From Calditrichaceae bacterium (GTDB lineage: Bacteria; Calditrichota; Calditrichia; RBG-13-44-9; J075): DNA of 64,000 nt. The position numbers and the translations under genes were made by a program. Location: the NCBI GenBank assembly GCA_013360445.1, contig JABWBP010000029.1:1-64000 (forward strand), read 5' to 3'. Below the pieces are notes generated by a model. The model saw nothing but the letters and a program-made list of their open reading frames with translations, ran no database searches and was not told the origin of the DNA. This document shows positions 35,155-42,832 of this stretch, piece by piece; positions within the stretch are counted from its first letter, which is position 1, and each line of letters starts with the position of its first letter.

Positions 35155-35198
35155 GAATTTTTAAATTTAGTATTGTCAGGTTAAAAGATTGCAGAGAT

Positions 35199-35594
35199 AT
35201 GATGGAAAAAATACGCATAAATGAATTAACGGAGAAGGGTATCGGGCTGGCTATCAAAGTGCATAAGAAGCTTGACCCTGGCTTTTTAGAATCCGTCTAT
35301 CAGGCGGCCCTGGCTTATGAACTGGAAAAAGCCGGAATTCCTTTTGAGCGAGAAAAAGAACTGCCTGTGATTTACGAAGAAGTTGTAATTGATGTAGGCT
35401 TCCGATGTGATTTTCTTATAGATGAACGGCTTATTGTAGAATCTAAATCCGTTAAAGAACTGCATCCCATAGACCAGGCACAATTATTGAACTATTTGAA
35501 AATCACCAAACTTCAGGTGGGTTTACTTATCAACTTCAATGTTTTTGTGCTCAAAGATGAAATAAAAAGAATGGTAAACAATTTTAGAGAATGA
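35199..35594 (+). CDS. GxxExxY family protein
   Basis: 131 residues. Carries the name-giving motif as GFLESVY (about 28-34), the preceding helix GIGLAIKVHKKLDP, and the PD-(D/E)xK-like strand pattern VIDVGFRCDFLIDERLIVESKSV (Asp, Glu-Ser-Lys). The fold predicts a small nuclease-like protein, with no defined role known to me. It lies between korA and korB, has lower GC than both, and is framed by inverted ACCGCAGAG-type repeats, so it looks like an inserted single-gene cassette. It may still be co-transcribed with kor. Confidence 0.88.
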   Translation: MMEKIRINELTEKGIGLAIKVHKKLDPGFLESVYQAALAYELEKAGIPFEREKELPVIYEEVVIDVGFRCDFLIDERLIVESKSVKELHPIDQAQLLNYLKITKLQVGLLINFNVFVLKDEIKRMVNNFRE

Positions 35595-35615
35595 AAACTC
35601 TAAAAATACTTTGCT

Positions 35616-35646
35616 TTCTCTGCGAACTCCGCGCTCTCTGCGGTTA
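35616..35646. repeat. Right boundary repeat of the GxxExxY cassette
   Basis: TCTCTGCGAACTCCGCGCTC then TCTGCGGTTAA; its reverse complement reads TTAACCGCAGAGAGCGCGGA and aligns with the left boundary. Ends 22 bases before korB. Confidence 0.8.
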
Positions 35647-35668
35647 AATAGAAAGAAAGGGATAGGAC

Positions 35669-36667
35669 ATGTTCGGCGTCAGCATTGACAATTTGATCGA
35701 TCTGGAAAAAGAGCAGTACACCCTGGTTGATTACCAGGGCAACGAGCCGCGCTGGTGCTCCGGCTGCGGCGACAACGGCATTTTGACCGCGGTGCAGCGG
35801 CTCTGCCGCGACGAGCAGCTTCCACCGGAAAAAACCGTGTTCGTTTCCGGCATCGGCTGCTCCAGCCGCTTTCCCCATTATATGAAAACCTACGGGTTCC
35901 ACGGTTTGCATGGCCGGGCGCTGCCCATTGCCCAGGGCGTCAAAATCCGCCGCCCGGATTTGCACGTGTTCGTAAACATGGGCGACGGCGACTGCTGCAG
36001 CATCGGCACCGCCCATTGGATTCACGCCATCCGCTACAACATGAAGATGGTGGCGATGATGCACGACAACGCCATTTATGGGTTGACTAAAAAGCAGGTC
36101 TCCCCCACTTCCCCGCAGGGCTTGAAGAGCAATACCACCCCCTACGGCGCTTACTTGCAGCCGCTCAATCCCACGGTTACCACCCTGGGGGTCAGCAACG
36201 TTTCGTTTGTGGCCCAGGCGGTGGAATGGCTCCCGGAAATGCTGTACGATATTATCCGCGCGGCCTATCATCACCAGGGATTTGCGTTCATCCGCATTTT
36301 GCAGCGCTGCCCGCACTACCTGCCCACTTATTTCGATCCGCTGATGCAGAACCCGGATAATATCCTCATGCTCACTCACCGGAACGGGATTCAGCCGAGC
36401 AAGGCGCTTTCCCGCATCTACAAGAACCAGGAGGAGCACGACCCCGCGGATATTCATCGCGCCCGGCAATACGCCTCCCGCACCGACAAGCTGGCAATCG
36501 GTATTCTCTATCGCAATGAGGAGGTTCCCTGCTACGATGAGATCCGCAAGCCCAAACATTTCTTTACCCCGGAGATGGTGCAGGCCGCCCTGGACAAGGA
36601 ATTCGACAAATTCGCCGTCAGTATTACCGATACCGAAGAAGGGGACAGCAGTGAAAGCGCAGACTGA
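35669..36667 (+). CDS. korB: 2-oxoacid:ferredoxin oxidoreductase, beta subunit
   Basis: 332 residues, TPP-binding. N-terminal RWCSGCGDNGILTAVQRLC gives a 4Fe-4S/TPP motif, GIGCSSRFPHYMKTYGFHGL is the typical substrate-pocket stretch, and MGDGDCCSIGTAHW...HDNAIYGLTKKQVSPTS holds the Mg-TPP (GDGD...N) site. It pairs with korA to form the catalytic enzyme. The last 17 bases overlap the GTG start of the next gene, giving tight translational coupling and suggesting that gene's product is part of the same complex. Confidence 0.95.
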   Translation: MFGVSIDNLIDLEKEQYTLVDYQGNEPRWCSGCGDNGILTAVQRLCRDEQLPPEKTVFVSGIGCSSRFPHYMKTYGFHGLHGRALPIAQGVKIRRPDLHVFVNMGDGDCCSIGTAHWIHAIRYNMKMVAMMHDNAIYGLTKKQVSPTSPQGLKSNTTPYGAYLQPLNPTVTTLGVSNVSFVAQAVEWLPEMLYDIIRAAYHHQGFAFIRILQRCPHYLPTYFDPLMQNPDNILMLTHRNGIQPSKALSRIYKNQEEHDPADIHRARQYASRTDKLAIGILYRNEEVPCYDEIRKPKHFFTPEMVQAALDKEFDKFAVSITDTEEGDSSESAD

Positions 36668-39251
36668 TCAACCGGAAATCAAAACTTCTACATCTTTAAA
36701 ATTGAATGGCCAAACCGGCGAAGGAACCGGCCAGGGCCAGGAAGGCCAGCCCGGCCATTCCGGCGCGGCGGAATTTTCCGCGCCGGCGTTGCCGGAAGAA
36801 ACCTTGCCGGCGCCCCCGGGCGACCCCGCCGGAACAATACGGGAACAAGCGCCCCCCGAAGCCGGGACTCCCCCGGCGTTTGCGGACTTGCGCACCTTCT
36901 ACGTCACCGCTGCCCGCCCTGCCGGGGCCGGCGGAGAGGGCGCCGCACTGTTTCAGGAGAATTTAATTCCGGCCGTTTTATATTCCTATCGCAACCTTTC
37001 CCGGGTGCGCTACGATTACCCGCTCTGCCTGCCCGACTTCGCTGTTCAGGCGGGCCTGCCCGATTCTTCCGGGGAAGAGTGGACCACCCCGCTGCGAACG
37101 ATTTTCGACCGCCTGGCCGAGAAAACCGTTCCCGAAGGCGAGGAAGGGGAATCATTCCGCCAAAACCTGCTGCGCCTGGAAGAGCGCATCAAGCGCTTTC
37201 TGGAAAATGAAGGAACCGGGCGGTTAGCGGATTTGTGGGAAGCGGCTGCAAACCAGATTTTGGAAGAAGCCCGCTCCCAAAAACAAAAAGACGACGTGAT
37301 CGCCAAACAATTTGCCGCCGCCCGTAACGCTTTGACCGGCGATGGCATCCTGCTGCCCTGCGATTCTTCGACCCCGGAACGGCTACTGCAAGCGGCGGCC
37401 GTCCGGGTATGGCGGAAAAAAATCGAAAAAATCCTCCGGGAAACGGATGACCTGATCGCCCGCCTGAGAGATACCCTGGATACCGACGAGGCCAGGGCTT
37501 CCCGCGCCTACTCCGCGGAGGGTTTGAAAGCTTCCATCGGAAAAGGCGGGGAAGAAGAAGTGGATTTTTCGGCCATGTCCACCATCCTCGCCCGCAGCCA
37601 GCCGGCGCAGTCGCTGCCGGAGAAACGCCAGCGGCGCATCGAGGAAAGCCTGCGCACGCTGGAATCGCTAAGGCCGTTTTTGGCCGGGGAAAGCGGGGCC
37701 GCCAAATCCAAAAACCGCCTGGCGCACCCGGGCCATCTGACCGATTCCGCCAAAACCGCCCTGGAGAGCGCCCGGCGCGGGCAAAAGACCTTCGTAGCGT
37801 TCTTCAAGGCGCTGCGCATTGCCCGGCTGGAAGTGAAAAACCGCTACCAGGAAGAGAAGCACGACGCTTTTTTCGAGACGTTCGATCTCAGCCTGCTGAC
37901 GCCGGAAGAAATCGGGATTTTCCCGCCGGTTTTAGTATCCTTGACCGCCAATCACATCAAGGCAGAAGATAAAAGCCTGCTCCTCGACCTCCTGGGATCG
38001 GATTTTCCGGTCAAAATTCTGCTCCGGGTGGATGACCTGGGGGAAAGCCCCCTCGCTGACGATCACCAGCCGCCGGTAAATTTCTGGGCCGCCCAACTTG
38101 CCGGCATGGCGCTCAACTTGAATCATTCCTACGTTTTGCAAACCGGTCTTTCCAACCCCGCCGCGCTCGCCGGCGGTTTGCTGAAGGGCTTGGAATACCA
38201 GGGACCGGCGCTTTTTGCAGTTTACACCGCGGCCGGCGCTAAAGATCATTCGCCGCTTCCCGCTTATCTGCTCAGCGCCGCAGCCGCGCGCGCGCGGGCT
38301 TTTCCGGGATTTGCCTACGACCCGGGCAGGGGAACGGATTGGGCCTCGCGCTTCAGTGTAAGCCTCTCAACGCAATCTTCCCGCGCCTGGCCGGAGATGA
38401 ATTTTCCCTGCCAAACCGCGGAAGGGCAGGAGAAAACCGCCGCCGTCGAATTCACCTATGCGGATTTTTTAGCCGCAGATCGCCGCTTTGCCGGGCAGTT
38501 CCTCCCGCTCCCCCCGGCGGCCGGCAGTGAGAAAATGGTTCTCCTGGGCGAGTACTTCCGGCTATCGAAAGAAGACATGGCTGAGAAAGTGCCCTTTTTG
38601 TGGATGGTGGATGAAAAAGGCATCCTCTGGCGCGTCGTGGTGGGCTGGAGGGTGGTAGCCGCCGCCCAAAAGATCGCCGCCCGCTGGCAAAACCTGCAAG
38701 AATTGGCCGGGATCAATAACTCCCACCTGCGGCGAATGGCGGAAACGGAGCAGAAACGGCTTCAGGATGAAACTCGCCCGGCGACGGAAACCGTTGCGGC
38801 GCAAGCCGCTCCTTCCCGGAATATGGATGAGCTGAGCCGGGACATTGCCTTCAGGATTATCAACGGGTTGATCGCCGTGGGCAGGGGCGAGGAGATTCCC
38901 TCCGCGCCGCTGGCCGTTCCCTCCCTCCCGCCCTCGCCGGCGCCGGCGGCCCCTGTTGCGGTTGCGCCCGCGGAAAAAGCGCAAGAAGTGTTGATCATCG
39001 AGGAAGCGTATATCGACAGCCCGCTGTGCACCAGCTGCAACGATTGCATCAACATCAACAACCGCATGTTCGCTTACAACGAGAACAAGCAGGCTTACAT
39101 CAAAGACGCCGGGGCGGGAACCTTCAAACAACTGGTGCAGGCGGCGGAAAAATGCCCGGTGCAGATCATCCACCCCGGCAAACCGAAGAATTCCAGCGAG
39201 CCGGGATTGGAGGCGCTGATCAAGCGGGCGGCGAAGTTTAACCGGGTGTAG
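36651..39251 (+). CDS. korAB-linked protein: degenerate PFOR-like TPP domain with ferredoxin C-terminus
   Basis: 866 residues from a GTG preceded by AAGGGG and overlapping the korB end by 17 bases. The N-terminus (1-80) is low-complexity Gly/Pro/Glu. Residues about 85-440 are mostly helical. Residues about 445-590 resemble the TPP-binding domain of pyruvate:ferredoxin oxidoreductase: VLVSLTANHIKAEDKSLLLD, then SDFPVKILLRVDDLGE, AGMALNLNHSYVLQTGLSNP, LEYQGPALFAVYTA and FPGFAYDPGRGTDW. The GDGW and NTGG metal/TPP signatures of PFOR are replaced, so it is probably not catalytic. After a helical part (FLWMVDEKGILWRVVVGW) the end (about 790-866) is a ferredoxin-like module, CTSCNDC...EKCPV. Likely electron carrier, scaffold or regulator for KorAB; function unproven. 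Confidence 0.78.
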   Translation: MKAQTDQPEIKTSTSLKLNGQTGEGTGQGQEGQPGHSGAAEFSAPALPEETLPAPPGDPAGTIREQAPPEAGTPPAFADLRTFYVTAARPAGAGGEGAALFQENLIPAVLYSYRNLSRVRYDYPLCLPDFAVQAGLPDSSGEEWTTPLRTIFDRLAEKTVPEGEEGESFRQNLLRLEERIKRFLENEGTGRLADLWEAAANQILEEARSQKQKDDVIAKQFAAARNALTGDGILLPCDSSTPERLLQAAAVRVWRKKIEKILRETDDLIARLRDTLDTDEARASRAYSAEGLKASIGKGGEEEVDFSAMSTILARSQPAQSLPEKRQRRIEESLRTLESLRPFLAGESGAAKSKNRLAHPGHLTDSAKTALESARRGQKTFVAFFKALRIARLEVKNRYQEEKHDAFFETFDLSLLTPEEIGIFPPVLVSLTANHIKAEDKSLLLDLLGSDFPVKILLRVDDLGESPLADDHQPPVNFWAAQLAGMALNLNHSYVLQTGLSNPAALAGGLLKGLEYQGPALFAVYTAAGAKDHSPLPAYLLSAAAARARAFPGFAYDPGRGTDWASRFSVSLSTQSSRAWPEMNFPCQTAEGQEKTAAVEFTYADFLAADRRFAGQFLPLPPAAGSEKMVLLGEYFRLSKEDMAEKVPFLWMVDEKGILWRVVVGWRVVAAAQKIAARWQNLQELAGINNSHLRRMAETEQKRLQDETRPATETVAAQAAPSRNMDELSRDIAFRIINGLIAVGRGEEIPSAPLAVPSLPPSPAPAAPVAVAPAEKAQEVLIIEEAYIDSPLCTSCNDCININNRMFAYNENKQAYIKDAGAGTFKQLVQAAEKCPVQIIHPGKPKNSSEPGLEALIKRAAKFNRV

Positions 39252-39276
39252 GCAGGAGCAGGAACCGGAGCCGGAG

Positions 39277-39296
39277 TGCAAAACTTTAGTTTTGCA
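39277..39296. repeat. TGCAAAACT hairpin
   Basis: TGCAAAACT-TT-AGTTTTGCA, a perfect hairpin preceded by GGAG. Member of the GTGCAAAAC family; lies behind the kor operon. Confidence 0.75.
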
Positions 39297-39354
39297 GGGG
39301 TAAGTGCGGAAGCAGTGGCGAAGGGCAGGGGCAGTTGAGCCTGGAAGGCTTAAT

Positions 39355-39392
39355 GCCGACAAATTCACAGGGATGTGAATGCAGTTGTCGGC
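39355..39392 (+). terminator. Long two-part hairpin after the kor operon
   Basis: GCCGACAA and ATTCACA pair with TGTGAAT and TTGTCGGC; a GGGA tetraloop closes the top and a four-base bulge (GCAG) interrupts the 3' arm. It could stop the kor transcript, but G-rich sequence rather than T-run follows, so it may instead be an RNA-protecting element. Confidence 0.5.
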
Positions 39393-39564
39393 GGGGGCAG
39401 GGGTGAGGATAATGAAAATTAACTACTGCCTACTGTGCCTACTGCCTGCTGTGCCTACTGCCTGCTAAAAAAGAGCGCCAGAGACACACACAGCGCGGAG
39501 TACGAATTTTTGTAGCCCGGTCAAAAAAAACTGGATAGTGAGTGTTTTTTGATTAAATTGGCGG
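39393..39564. repeat. Short tandem CTGCCTACTGTGC repeats
   Basis: From about 39424 to 39468 four to five copies of CTGCCTACTGTG and CTGCCTGCTGTG units lie between the kor operon and brnT, with G-rich GGGGGCAGGGG just before. No gene in the 39252-39564 gap. Confidence 0.7.
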
Positions 39565-39849
39565 ATGGAATTCGAGTGGGATGAAAGAAAAAACAAAGCC
39601 AACGTCCGTAAGCATGGCATTGATTTTAACGAAGCAAAAGAAATTTTCAAAAGAAAAGACACTTATACTTTTTTTGATTTGAGAGACTATCAAGAAGATC
39701 GGGAAATCAGCATCGGTTCATTATCCAATTTGGTATTGATTGTCGTGGTGCATACAACCAGGGCGGATAATATCCGAATCATTTCTGCAAGGAAAGCAAC
39801 TAAAAAAGAGAGGAAAATTTATTATGCCTATATCCGCGGAAAGACTTAA
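39565..39849 (+). CDS. brnT: BrnT family toxin
   Basis: 94 residues with the family opening FEWDERKNKANVRKHGIDFNEA, the DxREDREISIG-like middle (YQEDREISIGSLSN) and the ending RIISARKATKKERKIY. Brn toxins are RelE-like ribonucleases that stop translation by cutting RNA. The stop overlaps the start of the next gene by 26 bases. AT-rich compared with the flanking operon. Full length. Confidence 0.92.
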   Translation: MEFEWDERKNKANVRKHGIDFNEAKEIFKRKDTYTFFDLRDYQEDREISIGSLSNLVLIVVVHTTRADNIRIISARKATKKERKIYYAYIRGKT

Positions 39850-40078
39850 AGAAGTTGAGTTAATTAAAGACGAGGATATTAACTTGTCCGATATTTCCGA
39901 ATTAGATGGAGAATTCTTTGAACACGCAGCGATGGTGATCAGAATTCCAAACGGAATAAAAATTGTCATTGCTCCGCAGACCTGGCAGGCATTGGCGAAT
40001 TCGCCGGAGGGTTTGGAATACCATGTAAAACAAATCAAATTGGCGTTGAAAAATTACAGTGAAAAACAAATCACCTGA
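39824..40078 (+). CDS. BrnA-like antitoxin
   Basis: 84 residues from the ATG at 39824, overlapping brnT by 26 bases. The N-terminus shows the BrnA-typical acidic box IKDEDINLSDISELDGEFFE that grips the toxin. The C-terminal half (IVIAPQTWQALANSPEGLEY) lacks a clearly recognisable ribbon-helix-helix and differs from ordinary BrnA, so either the DNA-binding domain has diverged or the pair is regulated differently. A longer in-frame reading region upstream lies inside brnT and has no ribosome site. Confidence 0.7.
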   Translation: MPISAERLKEVELIKDEDINLSDISELDGEFFEHAAMVIRIPNGIKIVIAPQTWQALANSPEGLEYHVKQIKLALKNYSEKQIT

Positions 40079-40105
40079 CACCCCTGCTCCAAAGGTCTCA
40101 ATTCA

Positions 40106-40300
40106 ATGCTATATCATACCATTATCGCTATTTTTATAATTATCTTGCTCATGGCCGGCTGGTTCATCATCCAGGCCTGGGAGCGGCGAGACAGTTTCAC
40201 CCGCCCGGAAGCCTGCGATGATGACGTGATGCTGAAACGCTTTAGCTGCATCGGGTGTTTTTTCACCGGGCATTGCCGCAAAGATGAAGAACACGCCTGA
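40106..40300 (+). CDS. Small single-pass membrane protein with Cys cluster
   Basis: 64 residues: an N-terminal transmembrane helix (IIAIFIIILLMAGWFIIQAW) followed by a short cytoplasmic tail with CDDD and CIGCFFTGHC. The four cysteines could bind an Fe-S cluster or metal. It lies 28 bases after the antitoxin and about 165 bases before a hemerythrin gene. Somewhat like the NqrM-type membrane-plus-cysteine design, but not assignable. Confidence 0.55.
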   Translation: MLYHTIIAIFIIILLMAGWFIIQAWERRDSFTRPEACDDDVMLKRFSCIGCFFTGHCRKDEEHA

Positions 40301-40383
40301 GGCGGTATCTGCGATTAATAAATACTCTCAGCCTGAACCATGTAGAAGAGTGTAATACGATCTTGCGGAGCGCGAAGCAATTC

Positions 40384-40446
40384 TATCTATGCGCCATGCT
40401 CTATGCTCTATGCGCCATGCTCTATGCTCTATGCGCCATGCGCTCT
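40384..40446. repeat. Tandem ATGCTCTATGCGCC repeats
   Basis: About seven copies of a degenerate 8-base unit (CTATGCGC / CATGCTCT) directly upstream of the hemerythrin ribosome site. Confidence 0.8.
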
Positions 40447-40466
40447 GCTAACCAGGAGAATCGACC

Positions 40467-40928
40467 ATGCCGCTGAAAGAATCGGAAATTGCTGCGAGGA
40501 TTAAGGAGGAACACGAGCGGATCAAGGGAGAGATGAAAAAGATTCGCACCATGACCCAGGCGCACGTTTCCCGGGAAGGTTTTGCGAAATGGCGTTTGGA
40601 CCTGCTCTGGCTGCTGCGGGATTTCAAAACCGGCCTGCAGCGCCATTTCGACCTCGAGGAAGAAGGGGGATTTATGAGCGAGGTGGTGCGGATTGCGCCG
40701 CACAATCTGGATGTCGTGAAGAAGTTAGAGACCGAACATCGCCAGATGGTCATCGATTTGGACGGGATTTTGGAGGATTTGAAAAACCTGGAAGAAAAGG
40801 ACGATCTGAAACTCGACAAAATACGCGCCCGTGTCGGGGAATTTTTTGCCCTCATCGAATCCCACGAAGCCGAGGAAGGCGATTTACTCGAATCCACCTA
40901 CCTGCAGGATGAGGGGATGGCGGATTGA
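40467..40928 (+). CDS. Hemerythrin-domain protein
   Basis: 153 residues starting after CCAGGAG. A four-helix protein with the expected iron ligands: His in KEEHERIK (about 16), HFDLEEE (about 60), LETEHRQM (about 91) and LIESHEAEE (about 133). A carboxylate-bridged di-iron centre that binds O2 or NO, or handles oxidative stress, is the usual role; other family members repair Fe-S clusters. Single gene ending in a clear hairpin terminator shared with the convergent TPR gene. Confidence 0.9.
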   Translation: MPLKESEIAARIKEEHERIKGEMKKIRTMTQAHVSREGFAKWRLDLLWLLRDFKTGLQRHFDLEEEGGFMSEVVRIAPHNLDVVKKLETEHRQMVIDLDGILEDLKNLEEKDDLKLDKIRARVGEFFALIESHEAEEGDLLESTYLQDEGMAD

Positions 40929-40940
40929 AAGAAAGCTCTC

Positions 40941-40974
40941 AGCGGTCAGCTTTCAGCTTTTTTAGCTGACCGCT
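40941..40974. terminator. Bidirectional hairpin between hemerythrin and TPR genes
   Basis: AGCGGTCAGCT (40941-40951) pairs exactly with AGCTGACCGCT (40964-40974) around a loop containing a T-run (CTTTTTT). The AGCTTTCAGC words in it recur inside the 22014 gene. Confidence 0.8.
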
Positions 40975-41001
40975 GATGGCTGATTGCTGATCGCTACTTC
41001 G

Positions 41002-41490
41002 CTAATTCAAGCGGATGGCCAGCCGGTCTAAGGCAGTTTTGGCGGGAACGTAGCGGGGATTGATTTCTAATGCCCGGCGGTATTCTAAGATCGCCAGCGG
41101 CCACAATCCCTTCATTTCATACGCTTTGCCGGTATTGATGTAAGCATACTCCGGGGTGGCGTAGCGTTTGGCGCGTTTGGCCTTCTTCAGCCAGGCAATC
41201 GCTTCATCGGGCTTATTCTGCTGCAAAAGGTAAGAACCGATGTCGTTGTAGGGATTGCCGAACTCCGGGTCCACCTGTATCGCTCGTTTACATTCTGCTA
41301 TCGCTTCTTCCAAATTCCCCATAAAACTGTACGCCCAGCCCAAAAAAGTATGCCCTTCCGCGGTATCCTCGATTTCCAGGGATTTTTTGTAATAGTACAC
41401 CGCGTCTTCCAATCTGCCGTCCATCTGCGATTGGTAACCCATCAGGAAATATTCCATCGCTTCCGGCCCGATTTTGTAATCCGAGAACAT
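41002..41490 (-). CDS. Tetratricopeptide-repeat protein
   Basis: 162 residues with about four TPR units of 34 residues: DAVYYYKKSLEIEDTAEGHT, LEEAIAECKRAIQVDPEFGN, DEAIAWLKKAKRAKRYATPE and WPLAILEYRRALEINPRYVP. No signal peptide. TPR superhelices bind partner proteins; the partner is unknown. Standalone gene with a weak ribosome site; reads opposite to the hemerythrin gene. Confidence 0.88.
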   Translation of the reverse strand: MFSDYKIGPEAMEYFLMGYQSQMDGRLEDAVYYYKKSLEIEDTAEGHTFLGWAYSFMGNLEEAIAECKRAIQVDPEFGNPYNDIGSYLLQQNKPDEAIAWLKKAKRAKRYATPEYAYINTGKAYEMKGLWPLAILEYRRALEINPRYVPAKTALDRLAIRLN

Positions 41491-41865
41491 GCCCGCGCTT
41501 CTCTTTTCCGTTTTGACAGGCTAAATATGCGAATTACCAGTTGAAAAATTATGGCCACGAAGACACCAAGACGTTAAGGAAGCACAAAGAAATAGAAGAA
41601 ATTTAAGGATATAAACGCTAAAACCCCCAACTGGTAATTCGCATTAAATATAGATAAGAAAAGGCCGGCAGTGCGAGAAATTTTATTTTAGATTCTTCGT
41701 ATCGCTGCTTTGAGACTTTCGGAATCGCAGGCGCCATTCTGTGATTTATGCGCATTTTTGAGAATGAATTGCATTATATTGGGGCTTCGATTTTTGAAAC
41801 CCAATTGGATGGGTTCTGTAAAAACAATGGATCATGAAGCAGACTGAAACCAAAGGAGAACAGGG
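41491..41865. other. Intergenic region with ACCACGAAG-type repeat
   Basis: 375 bases between the divergent TPR and epimerase genes. 41552-41590 reads GGCCACGAAGACACCAAGAC, a member of the period-8 to period-10 periodic repeats also at 13590, 35085, 48911 and 50348. CCAGTTG/GAATTCGCAT sequences recur on both sides of it (41533 and 41630), giving a possible short terminal inverted repeat. AT-rich otherwise; no gene. Confidence 0.55.
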
Positions 41866-42789
41866 ATGAAAATTCTGATTACCGGCGGGGCCGGGTTTAT
41901 CGCCTCGAATATTGCGGATCGCTACCTGGAGTTGGGCCATGAAGTTGTGATTGTGGATAACCTGATCACCGGCCAACGCAAAAATATCCCCGCAGCCGCC
42001 AAATTCTACGAAATGGACGTCTGCGATGAAAAGATAAAAAATGTTTTCGAAGCCGAGCGCCCCGACATCGTCAACCATCACGCCGCCCAGTTGGACGTGC
42101 GCAAATCCGTGGCCGACCCGGTTTACGACGCCAATGTGAACATTCTCGGCTCCCTTAACCTGCTGCAAAATTGCGCAAAGTTCAAAGTGAAGAAGTTTAT
42201 CTTCGCCTCCACCGGCGGGGCGATCTACGGAGAGCAGGACTACTTCCCGGCGGATGAAAGCCATCCCACCCGCCCGATTTCTCCCTATGGCATCACCAAA
42301 TTGACCACTGAAAAATACCTGCACTTCTATAGCCTGAGCTACGGGCTGCAATATACGGTGCTGCGCTACGCCAACGTGTACGGCCCGCGGCAGAATCCCC
42401 ACGGGGAAGCAGGGGTGGTGGCGATTTTCTGCAAAAAAATGCTGCGAAAAGAGCAGCCGATGATCAACGGCGAGGGTACCCAGACCCGCGATTACGTATT
42501 CGTCGGCGACGTGGTAAAAGCTAACGAGCTGGCTCTGACCAGAGGAGATGCGAAGATTTACAACATCGGCACCGGCATCGAAACCGATGTAAACGAGCTT
42601 TTCCGCCGCATTGCCGGAATGATGGAGCATCCCGTGAAAGAAATCCACGGCCCCGGCCAGCCCGGCGAGCAGATGCGCAGCGTGTTAGATGCTTCTTACA
42701 TCGAGAAAGAATTAGGCTGGAAGCCGATGGTGGACCTGGAAGCCGGCCTGCGCAAAACGGTAGAATTTTTCCGAAAACAATTGGGATAA
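41866..42789 (+). CDS. NAD-dependent epimerase/dehydratase (UDP-glucose 4-epimerase-like)
   Basis: 307 residues after AAAGGAGAACAGGG. An extended short-chain dehydrogenase: NAD-binding ILITGGAGFIASNIADRYLE, catalytic Ser/Thr in FASTGGAIYGEQ and Tyr-x3-Lys in SPYGITKLTTEKYL, substrate pocket YGPRQNPHGEAGVVAIF. The size and QNPHGE signature fit the GalE-like / UDP-sugar epimerases used for cell-surface glycans. A single-gene unit ending in a strong hairpin. The exact sugar cannot be set from sequence. Confidence 0.92.
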   Translation: MKILITGGAGFIASNIADRYLELGHEVVIVDNLITGQRKNIPAAAKFYEMDVCDEKIKNVFEAERPDIVNHHAAQLDVRKSVADPVYDANVNILGSLNLLQNCAKFKVKKFIFASTGGAIYGEQDYFPADESHPTRPISPYGITKLTTEKYLHFYSLSYGLQYTVLRYANVYGPRQNPHGEAGVVAIFCKKMLRKEQPMINGEGTQTRDYVFVGDVVKANELALTRGDAKIYNIGTGIETDVNELFRRIAGMMEHPVKEIHGPGQPGEQMRSVLDASYIEKELGWKPMVDLEAGLRKTVEFFRKQLG

Positions 42790-42803
42790 TCGCGGGATTT
42801 CCG

Positions 42804-42832
42804 GTAGAGACGTCGCGCCGCGACGTCTCTAC
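42804..42832. terminator. Bidirectional terminator GTAGAGACGTCGC hairpin
   Basis: A perfect 13-bp stem with a three-base loop. It lies between the convergent epimerase and delta-60 genes, and on the minus strand includes the delta-60 stop codon (TAG). The palindrome is of a type seen widely between genes in related genomes. Confidence 0.8.

Noticed and set aside
40384-40446. CRISPR-like short tandem repeats
   Set aside because: Units are 8 bases with no spacers and no cas genes; simple tandem repetition.
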